This document shows, piece after piece, positions 10,379 through 22,197 of a stretch of 64,000 nucleotides of DNA. Each line of letters starts with the position of its first letter. Position 1 is the stretch's first letter. The DNA lies in assembly GCA_916700875.1 (NCBI GenBank), contig CAKAKS010000067.1, positions 25,757,591 to 25,821,590 of the forward strand. Reading direction: 5' to 3'. The stretch comes from Sebastes aleutianus (lineage: Eukaryota > Chordata > Actinopteri > Perciformes > Sebastidae). Position numbers and translations under genes: made by a program. The notes beneath the pieces are model-generated. The model did not search any database. It was not told the origin of the DNA and saw nothing but the letters and a program-made list of their open reading frames with translations.

Positions 10379-12444
10379 CTGGCAGAGGGAGGAGGAAGAA
10401 TACTTGAGACTTCTGCTGGGTGAAATCATGTCGAGCAGTGTAGGTGAGTCACTCTCCCTGCGATTGACAGCTCACGCCCCCGGCTGTTGCTCTTACTAAC
10501 GTGCCCACTTGAATTAAAAGGATCGGGGAGAAAAAAGGCACTGCTGTTTCAATTCATTCATGTTCGTTTTAATTCAGGTTGTAATATCTCTTGGGCTGAC
10601 AGGAGAAATTAACGGAGGGCAGGAAGGATTTCTTTGTTTTTCAATACAAGTTCAACAACTTTTCTTATGGGTGTCAGTTTTTTAACTTTTCAGCTTGGAG
10701 ATGGTCCAAGAAATGCGATTGGAACTAAAACATTAGACTGAATGCATGCAGAGGCAGTTTATTTATAACCGCATCTTCACTGCATGCACACAAGACAATT
10801 CCGCCTCTGTAAAGGGAATTAAAAATGCAACACATCAGCCAGTTTAAAAGTGATCTGGTGCTGGGTAAGGAGAGCTATATGGGGGACAAAGATAGCACGC
10901 ACTGTAGTTATATAAATATCCACCATACAAACGGTCACTCCTCTGTTTACTATCGTCTCTCTCTACCGACCAGACTGTGACAAATCTATCTTATCTCTGA
11001 TATATTCAGTCGGACCGGGCTGTAAGAGCTTGGCCCCGGGGCACACTTCACACCCAGCCAGCTCGGGGAAAAAGAAAAAAAATCTAATTGGTAATTTTGC
11101 CAAGGGAACACTCTGGGCGGCCTTTGACCCCCCTTCTACCGTCTCGGCGACACTTGCTCGGAGCCGGAGAGCAGGAAGTGAGTGTGTGTCTGAATAGATA
11201 TAGAAAGACCTGATGTGAAATTCAAATGTGCTTATTGACTGCATGCATGTGTGTCAGTGCAGGACGGAGAGGGAGATGAATTATTGAAAGTGAGAAAGGC
11301 TGACTCATAGGGCAAGTTAATAACAGGAGAGGAGACAGGATGGGAACAAAGGAGAGGACAGGAGATATAGGAAGAGAGGAGAGGAGAGGAGACGAGGAGA
11401 TGAGAGCGCGGGAGAGGAGACAGGAAGAGAGGATGGGAGAGAGAATATGAGGTGATTAGAGGAAAGGGAGAGGAGAGGAGACAGGAGGACATAAGGAGAG
11501 GAGATGATAGGAAGAGAGGAGAATAGAGATGAGGAGTCAAGGAGAGAGGGAGGAAAGAGATGGGAGGAGAGGATGGGAGCAGGGGAGATGAGAGGAGACT
11601 AGGAGATGGGAGGGTAGGAGAGGAGGGGAAAGGAGATGAGAGGAAAGGGAGATGAGAGGAGAGGAGAGGAGACAGGAGGACATAAGGAGGGGTGAGAGAC
11701 TCAGAGAGGAGGGCAAAGGAGATAGGAAGAAAGGAGACAGGGAGAGGAGAATAGTGATGAGGAGTCAAGGAGAGGGGAAGAAAGGAGATGGGAGGAGAGG
11801 ATAGAGGATGGGAACAGGGGAGAGGAGAGGAGATATAGGAAGGGAGGAGACTCGGAGAGGAGGGGATAGGAGATAGGAAGAAAGGAGAGGCGACAGGAAG
11901 AGAGGAGGGGACTGGATATGAGGTTATTATGGGTCGAGAGGAGAGGAGAGGAGAGGAGAGGGAAAGGGAGATAGGAAGAAAGGAGATAGGAGAACATAAG
12001 TAGAGGAGAGGATGTAGGAAGATAGGAGAATAGTGATGAGGGGTCAAGGAGAGAGGGAGAAATGAGGTGGAAGCAGAGGAGATGAGATATAGGAAGAGAG
12101 GAAAGGAGACTAGGAGATGAGAGGGCAGGAGAGGAGGGAAAAGGAGATAGGAAGAAAGGAGAGGAAACAGGAAGAGAGGAGGGGAGAGAATATGGGGTGA
12201 TTAGAGGAAAAGGAAAGGAAAAGATTGGAAGAGAGGAGAAGAGATATGAGAAGTCAAGGAGAGGGGAAGAAAGGAGATAGGAGGAGATATACGGAAATAG
12301 GAAGAGAGAAGAGGAGGTGTAGGGACAAGTTTTTTTGCTTTCACTTCTATATTAGAGATAGGAATAATTCACAGAAAGGTGATATAACATACAGGAAGTG
12401 TCATATGATGATTACCACTCCTTTGATTCCAGTGCTTCTAGTAC
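10379..12444 (-). other. gpr158 intron 6
   Basis: A 2.1-kb phase 2 intron. Almost half is the purine-rich simple repeat at 11290-12330. The part next to exon 7 (10380-11230) is unremarkable single-copy-looking sequence. Confidence 0.85.
11290..12330. repeat. GA-rich simple/variant repeat (GGAGA, GGAAG units), about 1 kb
   Basis: The plus strand is nearly continuous purine built from AGGAGA, GGAAGA and GATAGGA words, with longer phrases recurring (AGGAAGAAAGGAGA, GGAGAGGAGA). The transcribed minus strand is therefore CU-rich. Long minus-strand frames (for example 11232-12047) are Ser/Pro/Leu low-complexity products of this repeat. Confidence 0.95.
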
Positions 12445-12554
12445 CTGTAGAGCTTGAGGATGACGGTGCCGTACATGACGGCGAAGCCCAGGAGGCGAAC
12501 CCACCTCAGGAGGATACAGCGAAACACGCTGGGGTGGAAGTACAAGATCATCAC
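12445..12554 (-). CDS. gpr158: gpr158 coding exon 6: end of TM2, ECL1, TM3
   Basis: It encodes residues 455-490 plus two bases of codon 491. It reads VMILYFHPSVFRCILLRWVR then LLGFAVMYGTVILKLY. C467 at the top of TM3 is the class C cysteine expected to pair with the ECL2 cysteine in exon 7 (C559). The acceptor is CTGCAG|G. The donor is GTACTA, the weakest-looking 5' site of the eight. About 110 bp beyond that donor the transcript enters roughly 1 kb of CU-rich simple repeat. Confidence 0.94.
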
Positions 12555-13149
12555 CTGCAGAGAGGTACAGCAGTGTTAGTGTTCACACTGATAGACACAC
12601 AGATTATAAATATATATGTGGGCTTTTTTTTCTTTTTTTTTGTTGGAAGCAGCGAATCGTACTTCCACTCCTGTCACACTCCTCTCATATTCACACAGAA
12701 GGAATCAGAAATGAAAATGAGTCTCCAGCATGTGAGAAGCAGAGCTGGAGGCAGATTTGGCCTCGCAGAGATCCTCCGCCTCCAGAGCCCCCGCTGACTT
12801 CTCTTAACTGTACGTTGCTCATATGTCAGCTGCCAGAACACATTAGAAATGAGAGTTTGAAGGGTTAGTTCTTATCTCACCTGCGGTATTTAAAGCAGCA
12901 GCAGTAGGCGAGATTGGAGCAAATATGATTTTAAAAAGTAATGCATGAGACAGGTAATCTGAAAAAAATGATGTGTCTCTGTGTCCCTCGGTGCTCCTAA
13001 TGGCATCTGCAAGATTTCACAGACCGGAGGAAAACAACCAATCAGAGCCGAGCTGGAGCCTTGCCATCTCTGAGCAGCTGTCAATCACTCACAAACTCTG
13101 ATTAAACGGTCAAACTATGCAGCGTTGATCAAATATGAATCAATATTCT

Positions 13150-13473
13150 GTTACTGTAATGCCTATTTCTCACCTCAAATGTTTTCAGAAACATCTTGTA
13201 GTGTACTGTTTAGCGGTAAAATGAGAAAGTTTGTGACCCGGCAGCCATGTTGAGATCAGTTGAGGAAATACTAAGCACCGCCAACCAACCGGAGCACAGC
13301 CAATAGGAACGCTCTCTCTCTTGGTCAAGCTTTACATTTTTTAAAGCCTGAAAACAGAGCCATGAGGAGGTGTCTAGTTTTCTCTCAGAACACTTGAATT
13401 ACAATATGCTGAAAGGTTATTATGGAATTCTTGCCCAATGATGCCAAAAACATTCTGCCTACTGCAGGTTTAA
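13150..13473 (+). repeat. dispersed MITE-like repeat, copy A
   Basis: It runs from TTACTGTAATGCCTATTTCT to CTGCAGGTTTAA. An inverted copy at 54598-54960 shares long blocks (ACATCTTGTAGTGTACTGTT, ACTTGAATTACAATATGCTG). TTAA borders the end in both copies. Confidence 0.8.
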
Positions 13474-14461
13474 CAAGCGAGTGCATCTGAGTGTGACTAC
13501 TTGTATGTTCATTTATAGTGAATGATCAATCACATGCTTTAGTGTGTGCACATGTACAGCCTCAGTTCTGGTGTCTGTGATTTGAAATAAAACAGAGAAT
13601 TTGCAGGTGGCTCATAAAATATCAGCCTTTCATTTCCTGCTTGGTGGCGAGGTTTATTCGCACCTATTACTATTAAAGACGAGGCTGCGACAGACAAGTC
13701 TCACGCGTCAGGCTGTATGGATCAGAGCTTCCATTTGAACTTCTATTTCAGCTGCGTTTCATTTTATTAGTGTGTGCCTCAACAGGACGTCGCCAATCTC
13801 CAGTGACCCGAATGAAGCCGAAGATCCGGTGCAGTGACTCTGTGCTCATTTCCACTGAAGCAAATAAAAACCTGCCTCACTCACCTGATGGAAACACAAC
13901 ACCGTCTATGATGTTAAAGCACGATTCTTCTCTGCGTCAGCCTGGCCTCGCTGTTAAAAACGTGTCAGTTCACACAAAAGCATACAAGAGGAACTCATAT
14001 TTTTAACTTTGATGATTACAGACTGCTGAAAGCATCAACTCATGTCACCTGATGAATGATGAATATAATACTACAAAGCTCTACTCCTTTCAGACATTAT
14101 TCCCTTTATGATGAGCACCTTTATACCAGCTCCCAAATAGTACAAATTTCACAGCACGGAGAGGTGCTTTAACTGAGTACGCCTAAACCAGCAAGGGAAC
14201 AACATGATCATGTAGGTGTGCAGCAAAGACATATTATGGAAGAAAAGTTCATCTACACTTTTGTAAAATGGCAACAAAAGAAAAGAGAGGCGGCGGGATC
14301 ACGGTGCCTCCAGCCTTGCAAGGTTTTTTATACTTTTTTTAGCTTATTATAAACAGATGAGGTACAAAAAAAAAATGTCTTGATGGATGCTCCTGGTTAA
14401 AAATATCTGGAGATGACCTGACCATAGTCCAGGTGTCTGAGCTCTTGAAGTGCTGAAGCTG

Positions 14462-14970
14462 CTTGTTTCAGGCGGGGTACACCCTGGACAGGTCGCCAGA
14501 CTATCACAGCGCTAACACACATAGAGACAGACAGCCATTCACGCTCACATTCACACCTACGGGCAATTTAGAGTCAACAATTAACCTAACCTGCATGTTT
14601 TTGGACTGTAGGAGGAAGCTGGAGAACATGCAAACTCCACACAGAAGGGCCCCAAGTCGGGTTTGAACATGCGACCCTCTTGCTGTGAGGCGACAAAGCT
14701 GTCTCTATACCTCATACTGTCAATATTTTGCACATTCATGCACAAAACTGTGCAGCTCTTTCATTTTAAAACAGATATTGTGTGTATTTTTAAAGAATTT
14801 TTCACATTTTTATTGTATTTTTTTCTATTTCATATTTACGTGTCTTGACATTTGCAGTGCTTGCTTTTATTTTTATTATCTCTTACTATTTTTATTGTTA
14901 TGCACCAGAACACCAAGGCAAATTATTTGCATGTGAAAACCTACTGAGCAATAAACCTGATTCTGACACT
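14462..14970 (+). repeat. non-LTR retroposon 3' tails (two types in series)
   Basis: The first part (14470-14690) carries CATTCACACCTACGGGCAAT and CTAACCTGCATGTTTTTGGA, phrases I recognise from fish LINE/SINE tails. The second ends CAATAAACCTGATTCTGACA, the kind of tail seen on Rex1-type elements. No reverse transcriptase frame remains. The family names are from memory. Confidence 0.65.
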
Positions 14971-15714
14971 GCCCAAGACACTCGAGCATAATGGCATATT
15001 TATTTATCGTTTATTTCATAATGTCACCTACACTTTGTATTTTACCCTGTTATTGGAATAGATCATCCACCTATGAGGTCTGTCTAAATGCATTAGCCCT
15101 GTGATATAGTCCGGCGACCTGTCCACAGTGTTCCCGCATCTCTGTGAGCTGTGTTCAGCATCTAGTGGCACTTTATATTTATAGTGTTGAATATTTTCTT
15201 TATAAAATCCATCAACTGGAGGTCATAGTTAACCACATGGCCACAGACAGAGTATTGTATACCATTACAGGTGCAGTATAAACGCATCCCAGAGGAGTAC
15301 AGCCAGTGATTCATCCAAGCTCGTATGATGCCTTGGCATTCAAGACGCAGCAGCTATCCAGAGTAATTAAGCAAACAAACAACAGCACCTGTAACCTCTT
15401 TCCCTCCAAAAAGAGGCAGAACATCTGTGGCAAAAACTCAACGAAGAAACCAGCCAACCCTGAGGCTCTAACAGTCTGGCTGTAAGATGTGTTCAAAGAA
15501 AAGGGGAAACTAATGTGTGTGGCCCCGGTGCAAAAGGAATGGATTAAAACAAGTAATAATAAAGTCGGATGAAAAATAATCCCGTAAGGCAATTAAACTG
15601 AAAGTAATTTAGTTTAATAAAGAAGGGAAAAAAATGCTGAGAGATTAAGAGAGTAAACCAGGCAGGATGTAAATAATTGAATATGTAGTTAAAATAAAGG
15701 GTTCTAAACACTAT

Positions 15715-16110
15715 TTAAAGGTACCATATTGTAAAAAATTAAATTTTCAAGGCTTTTATATTATAAAGCAGGTTTAAGTGCTATATAAATACTGTTAAAC
15801 TATCAAAACGCTCAATATACAGATAAATACACACAGCCCGTATTCAGAAATTGCGCGTTTGAAACAAGCCGTTAGGATTTCTGTCCATTTGTGATGTCAC
15901 AAATATACAATATTTAGACCATTACTCGGTTTTAAACGTAAACATTCTAAATGTTTCCCAGTTCATTACCTGTTGCAGTGTATGTAAATAACATCAGCTG
16001 ACAGGAGGTACACATGGACCCAAATTGTTGCCTAGCAACGCAATTCTGTTGCAATTCTGTTGCAATTCTGTTGCAATGCACTAAAACGGAGTGTTTCAGA
16101 CAGGAGGGTA
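15715..16110 (+). repeat. dispersed repeat with a 3 x 11-bp internal tandem
   Basis: It begins AAAGGTACCATATTGTAAAA, followed by sequence (TGATGTCACAAATA, ACGGAGTGTTTCAGACAGGAGGG) typical of dispersed teleost repeats. At 16040-16072 the 11-mer GCAATTCTGTT is repeated three times exactly. Confidence 0.5.
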
Positions 16111-16319
16111 AATACAGGTATATTCAGGCAGACAGTATGAGAAAAATAATGTGTTTTTTAATAGAGGAAAAATAGAGGAAAAAGCATAGACTGCTCTCTT
16201 CCGCCGGGAAACGACGGTTGGTGTAGCTTTATTGTCGTCCTAGTGGAAACAGTAGGGATTACTGCACATACTGTTCAGTTCCAGAAACAGGCCAAGATAA
16301 CGAAAAGGAAAAAAAGTGT

Positions 16320-16435
16320 GAAGATTTGCCATAAATCGGGAGAAATACGGGAGAATTGTGACCCAGGGATTGAATCCGGGAGAGGGCGATGAAAAACGGG
16401 AGTCTCCCGGGAAATCGGGAGGGTCGGCAAGTATA
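16320..16435. repeat. terminal fragment of a hAT-like MITE
   Basis: It contains CGGGAGTCTCCCGGGAAATC and GGGAGGGTCGGCAAGTAT, resembling the end of a widespread vertebrate MITE. Only one end was recognised. Confidence 0.45.
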
Positions 16436-16529
16436 TGTGTGTGTGCTAATATGTGTGTGTGGGGGCCACTGTGGGTATAGAGTCTATAGTTAAGTATTTG
16501 TGCTCAGTTTTCTATTGGATAGTAACGGT

Positions 16530-16798
16530 TAAAGGACAGGTCGCTACCACACCGTTGTCCGGTCTGGGAGTTGTCCGTGTTTTCGTCTTACAACTGTTTT
16601 TAGTTCATGAAAGTTAATTAAAACCTTTTTGGTCACTTAAAATGCCTTATTCAGCGTTCGGTTGTACTTAGCTCCACCTCTCGGGTCGCAAAAAAACAAC
16701 ATGGCGAAGGCCAAAATGCAGAACTCGAAACTGTAGTTCACAAACCAATGGGCGACGTCATGGTGACTTTGTCCACTTCTTATATACAGTCTATCGTG
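16530..16798 (+). repeat. dispersed repeat (TTCGGTTGTACTTAGCTCCA family), copy 1
   Basis: It shares CGTTGTCCGGTCTGGGAGTT, TTCGGTTGTACTTAGCTCCA and the end TCCACTTCTTATATACAGTC with copies at about 23505-24064 (same strand) and 40793-41000 (opposite strand). Confidence 0.8.
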
Positions 16799-17829
16799 AC
16801 CTCCAACAAACATGCAAAGTAAATAGTATGGTACAAAGACAGAATGACGAAATAACAACAATATTAAATCTGCCGACAGCTATTCAGGAAGTTACAATTA
16901 AAATAGATTGTCAAGATGACACATAGTGAAGATGTGTTGAAGTAATGGTTCAGCAACAGCTTGTTTCTTGCTTTTATCATCACAATTTTGCCATGTTTGT
17001 TTGTATAATCTAATTCAAAGCTGACAAGATCAGTATCACCCATTGTACCAAAACGTGGCTCAGCGTGCAATTAAACTGTCATAACATCCTTATTTGCAGC
17101 CTTCAGTCTGTCCACTCAGTGCAGATATTTCTCTCACCTCTTAATTAAGAATGTGTCACACAGAGTTGAAGCAAAAGTTTCCTTCCAGCCACAATCCTCA
17201 TCAAAACCTCGCAGCCAAAGTCCGTCATTGGTATGCTGGTCATGAGAGAGCGGGGAGCCAAGTCCATTTTATACCCAAGAACAGGAATTATAGCTGTTCC
17301 TTTTTAGTGCTCCGCTACCGACTGTGAGTCACTGCTGCAGCTCAAGATCTGATAAATTAGTTGGTATGGGGTATTAAAAGAAAGAGTTTCATTTTATGTA
17401 TCAATTTTGAAAGGAAATTGCTACCAAAAAATTAATCCCGCCATATTTCAGACAGAGACAGATTTTCAAAATGAAAGTGATTATGTGGAAGACAGCCATG
17501 ACTCATAGTTTTAATACGAATAATGTGCATTAATGCTTATTTTTTAAAGGAATAAACATTTAGGGAAATATTAGGGTATGACATCAACCAAGGCACCGAT
17601 GGCCTGTGGCCACAAAATGTTACTGTGACCTCCAACTATCCGCTGTAGGTGGCCCCCAAGTTTTATCAAGTTTGCATGCATGTGAGCGTGCCCAACTGGC
17701 TCGCTCACGACCGCTGCACTGCTCTCACATGGCGGTTACAGCTGCCGACTGACGGCACTCTTGCGGAAGCGTGGCACCCACCCTCCGGTTCCCCCCCCCA
17801 GGTTAACACCGTTAACTGCGAGCCGCCAA

Positions 17830-18415
17830 GCCCCCAGGAAGAGCGCCGGTCGTTGATCCCAATTTTCATAGTGGCCAAACGGCGGTACTACAACTTCCGT
17901 GTCCATCACGTGATGCATTGGGCCCAAAAATACTTTTCCCATAGACTTACATTGGGAAAGAGACGTCTGTAACTCAGCGGATAATATTTTTTTAGGTAAA
18001 TCAACTCCCCAGTACGAACACTTGAATAGCCCTTATTTAAATCATTAGGTCCTAAAAGTTGTAAAATACACTAATAGCTGAATCCAGAGTTATTTCCCTT
18101 CCTCCATTCATGTGAATTAGACCCAGACCGTGACGACAGCGTGACGTTGGGACCCCGTGACCGAGCCATGTGACCAAGCAGACGCTACCGCGCATGTTCC
18201 ATGGTCCCAATGGATGCGGAAGATCGCCGGAAGATCCAGGTACCTTTCCAGACGGAAGTCGAGCCATTTTGGTATCATTCGCTACTGAGCAACTTTCATA
18301 GGAATGAACGGGGCCCCGCCTCCAACGCTGTATCCAGTTCTCTTAATACATCCATGCGAGACGCCGGCTCAGCTGTCGCCATGTTGAGAGCCGTGCGGAG
18401 GCAATAGAAAAGCTC
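17830..18415. repeat. dispersed repeat (CATAGACTTACATTGGGAAA family), copy 1
   Basis: Near-identical blocks occur at 46706-47170: AAGCCCCCAGGAAGAGC, CATAGACTTACATTGGGAAA, GGAAGATCGCCGG and CTCATAGGAATGAACGG-like segments. Apparent open frames inside are shared by both copies and are repeat-derived. Confidence 0.8.
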
Positions 18416-20616
18416 CCAATCTCACATTTAGCACCTTTAAGCATTATGTCTTTTTAAAAGCCAAACTTAGAAATGAAAATGACAACCGGTTATTTGATAA
18501 TTAATTGAACAATAAACATTTGAAACATTCTTCCTCTGCTTCTGTGAAGCAACATAGTGCTTGAATGAGGTAGCTGCAACTGTTAAAGTGCTAAATCAAA
18601 TAACAGAGCAGATAAATTCACAAAGAAATGAAAAGTGTAAAGAACAGAATAAACAGACCAAATGTTGCCAACCCCTAAGGGTGCAACAATTCACAAGGCA
18701 CTTATGTTAACCTGTGGTTTGGATGAACATCCTGCCTGGCAGCTTCATCTCTTTGCCTCCTGAGCAAACATCCAGCCTTCCAGCTCTCCGGTCTACACCA
18801 CGGACCAAAACAATAAATCACCTCCACGCATACGAGGTAGAAGTAGGCCACGCTGTTTCTTACACCCACATACATATATAAATGCAGAAATGCAAATCCA
18901 TGCACAAATGCACATGAACACAATCGCAGGAAAATGTGAAGATTTAAAGCCTCTCCATCCTGCCCATATATGCACACACACGCACAGACGAACATACACA
19001 GAGACAGGCAGACATAAAATGCACCCTTTCTGCAGTGCTACCCATGTGGACTACAAAGTCAAAGGGGACTGCACAATAACAAGCCACATTTTTATATATC
19101 GCCCATGAAGAGAAGGTGGCCCTTCCTGGTTTGCATCCAACTTCCCCATTCCTCCTCCATCAATTAATCAGCAGATGTATTTTTAAAACAAGTTGTGCTA
19201 GAACTTGATGGACTGTTTAAAAATGCATCGAGCACCAGAGCGGAGCAGCTGCGCCAAGCTTAGCTGAGGAGGCTTGTGGTGGCAGCAACAAAGAAACAGC
19301 AGCAGCAACAAACGCTGAGACTGCGGGAGGGGGGGAGACAGACACAAAGGTGAGACAGCGAGTAGAGGGGTGATGAAAGGAACACATGGGGGAAGGGGTG
19401 GGGGGACAGGAAAAAGGTAGAGACAGGCAGGCAAAGGTGCTAAGAAATGCAGGGGAAAAATAGATGGAGATACAGCACGGCAAAGGGAGGAAGAGACCCT
19501 TGAGTGTATCCAAGTGTGTGTGAACATAAGAGAGTGGCAGGATATTTTTGGGGAGCTATTTTTAGTGCTCGAGTTATTCCTTGGGGTGAATGGGGGGAGA
19601 GAGATGGATGCAAAATCAAATCCATGTTGAGCATCACAGCAGAAATATACGCAAAGTGTGGGCACATAAGGATAAACCTACAATACCTGCGGCCCTTTTA
19701 TCTGCTGCACCAAAACCACCAGGCTTTCTATTCCAATGCAAATATATTTCTTACGGTAACACTCCAGCAACTTTAGAATGAGAACAAAAACCTTTATCCC
19801 AAGAGTCAGCCGAGCGCTCTGAAGCTTTTTCTCCTCAGCTGAATTTTTTCCCTTCTTCAAAAATGGCTAACATCCAGCCATCAGGCGTCGTGTTTGAGGA
19901 GAGCAATGGCTCACTGTTGGCACTCTGAGCAAGTATTTGAAGGCAGCGAATTCCCCGGTTGCATCTGATCTCCCTGTTACACGGCGCTCAGGTTTCTTCC
20001 ATCTGTTTCCCTGCTAAAGATGGGCTTCTGACTCGGCAGCCCAGGTGCACTGTGGGCTGCGTTCACAAGTGCAAATAGACACCTATACAATGCACGCTGG
20101 CACCTACCTGGACCTGCACACACATGCAGCCAACAGAAAGGCTTGGCAAAGACACACACTCGTACTGTACATGCACACCAAATGTGATGTCCAAGTCTTT
20201 GTTTTTGTCCAGACGATGATCAGAAGTACAGTACTATAACAGCATCTAGCTGCAGCTGAAGAAGCAGGAGGCACGGTTTGCTGCCTTATTTACACAGTAA
20301 TGTATTCTATTATGAACAGAATCCTTTTTTAACAAGAAGTAATGGCTTCATTTTCTTGGTATTATCTGGTTATTTAAATTGTACACCTTTACCTCTCCCT
20401 CATTTTCAAGTTACAATCCTTAAGCTTTTCATGAACTGAAACCTAATTTTTGATACGATTTATGGTCACCAATTTTCATTGTTAGCGGCAGAGTCCGTCA
20501 TTACAACACTGGATTCAAATTGCCCTCACATGCAGAAGGGATTGACAGGAAGCAATGCATATGTAATCCAGCGTAGCTGTGATGATTGTGTGTCTCTCCA
20601 ACGGACGTATCTTTTA

Positions 20617-21541
20617 TTAAAGGGCTAGTTTGGGTGTTTTGAAGTGGGGTTGTATGAGGGGCTTATCCATAGTTAGTGTATTACCTAGAGTACATGACGG
20701 TCGGCACGCCCCCAGTTTGGAGAAAGAGACACGAGCTATTGCATGGAAGCAGAGCAATGTACTGCTATGGATGGGGATGGCAGCAAAACGTATTTTAACC
20801 ACCTAAAAGAAAGGCTTACTTAAGAAAATCTATATCGGTTTGAGTGTACATTATATTTAGAATATTTTCACCACTCTACCTTACCGTCAGACAGCCCTTT
20901 CCCACAGGGAACTGAAGCCGTTGTATCCATCTATGCTCTCGATAAAGCCAGACAAAATCAGTTTAAGTGTACGTTATATTTAGACTATTTTCATTGCTTT
21001 ACTTTACCATCAGACAGTCCTTTTTGATGGGAGCTGAAGCCGTTATGTATGCTCTCGTCAAAGCAACCAGACTCCATTGGAAAAAAACATAATTTTACAT
21101 TGCAAAACACGGGAGTTGCTGGTCTACCGCTTCCTCGATCGTTTAGTTTGTCTGTGTTACTTTGTCACCAAAGTAGACCAACAACCCCCGTGTTCTGTGA
21201 GGAAAAATTACAGGCTTATTCCATGCAGCCTGGTGGCTTTAGCAAGAGCAAAGATGGATACAACGATTTCAGTTCCCTGTCGGAAAGGGCTGTCTGACGG
21301 CAAGGTAAAGTGGTGAAAATATACACTTAAACTGATATGGATTTTTTAGGTGAGCCTGTCTTTTAAGTGGCTAAAATGCATTTTGCCGCCAGCCCCATCT
21401 ACGACAGTACATTTCTTTGCTTCTGTGCGAAAACTCCTATCTGCTTCTCCAAACTGGGGGTGTGCCGACCGTCATCTACTGTAGGTAATACACTGACTAT
21501 GGATAAGTACCTCATACAACCCCACTTCAAAACACCCAAAC
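20617..21541. repeat. foldback element with about 200-bp inverted arms
   Basis: The left arm starts TTAA then AGGGCTAGTTTGGGTGTTTT (20617); the right arm ends CCACTTCAAAACACCCAAAC (21541). The outer arms also match inverted at the CAAACTGGGGG...CCGACCGTCAT region. Inner segments at 20869-20947 and 21236-21325 pair as well (CCGTCAGACAGCCCTTTCC). The right border lacks the expected AGCCCTTTAA, so it is slightly truncated or diverged. Confidence 0.8.
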
Positions 21542-21663
21542 ATGAAAAATACATCTACAAAATAAGACAACTGTCCTCTTTGGAATTCTGGGACCTGAAG
21601 TATTAAAAGCACAATCACTGTTGACACCAGTAACCACTTGTGTCGCAAAATCAGGACTTAATC

Positions 21664-22034
21664 TTAAAGGCACAGTGTGTAGGATTTAGTGGCATCTAGT
21701 GGTGTGGTTGCACATTGCAACCAACTGAATACCCCTCCGCTCACTCCTCCCTTTCCGAGCGTGTCGGAGAACTACGGTGGCCTTCAGGTAGCGTAGAAAC
21801 ACGAAAGACTCTCTCTAGAGCCAGTGTTTGGTTCGTCTGTTCTGGGCTACTGTAGAAACATGGCAGACTCTGTAAAGAGGACCCACTCCCCATGTATATA
21901 TGAAGGGCTCATTCTAAGCTAACCAAAACACAACAATTCTTAGTTTCAGGTGATTATACACTAATGAAAATTATGAATATTATATTCCATTACTGCTAAT
22001 AGATCCCACGAAATCACACACTGAACCTTTTTAA
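21664..22034. repeat. TTAA-flanked MITE, CAGTGTGT family, copy 2
   Basis: TTAA at 21664-21667, then AGGCACAGTGTGTAGGATTT; the right end is TCACACACTGAACCTTT, then TTAA at 22031-22034. The inverted ends are about 20 bp. It lies in intron 5, 94 bp from the exon 5 donor. Confidence 0.85.
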
Positions 22035-22128
22035 GAATTATAACTTTAATGTGAGCAATGCAAAAACCAAAGTAATAGACTGACTGAGTAAATTGCGGGT
22101 GCCCTTTAAGATCAGAACGCAGACTTAC

Positions 22129-22197
22129 TGGGAAGTAGAGCAGTAAAGCCCCGAACAAGATGGCTTCCAGTAGAATGAGACCAGATGAGCGGATGTT
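22129..22197 (-). CDS. gpr158: gpr158 coding exon 5: ICL1 and TM2 (first part)
   Basis: This is a 69-bp, phase 0-0 exon encoding residues 432-454. The peptide is NIRSSGLILLEAILFGALLL followed by YFP, which fits the first intracellular loop and most of TM2 in GPR158. The acceptor is TAACAG|A and the donor a consensus GTAAGT. Because it is symmetrical, skipping it would keep the frame but remove most of TM2. A short TTAA-flanked repeat ends 94 bp beyond the donor (at 22034). Confidence 0.93.

Larger units (their letters stand above)
12555..22128 (-). other. gpr158 intron 5
   Basis: A 9.6-kb phase 0 intron. It holds dispersed repeats at 13150-13473, 14462-14970, 15715-16110, 16320-16435, 16530-16798, 17830-18415, 20617-21541 and 21664-22034. 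The stretch 18420-20610 has short CA runs and a GA-rich patch (19310-19490) but nothing gene-like. Confidence 0.8.

Noticed and set aside
11232..12047. 271-residue open frame on the minus strand
   Set aside because: It is the translation of a CU-rich simple repeat (Ser/Pro/Leu only), with no domain and with overlapping frames of the same composition.
19198..19665. 155-residue minus-strand frame
   Set aside because: Overlapping low-complexity Ser/Pro/Leu frames over a GA-rich patch of intron 5.
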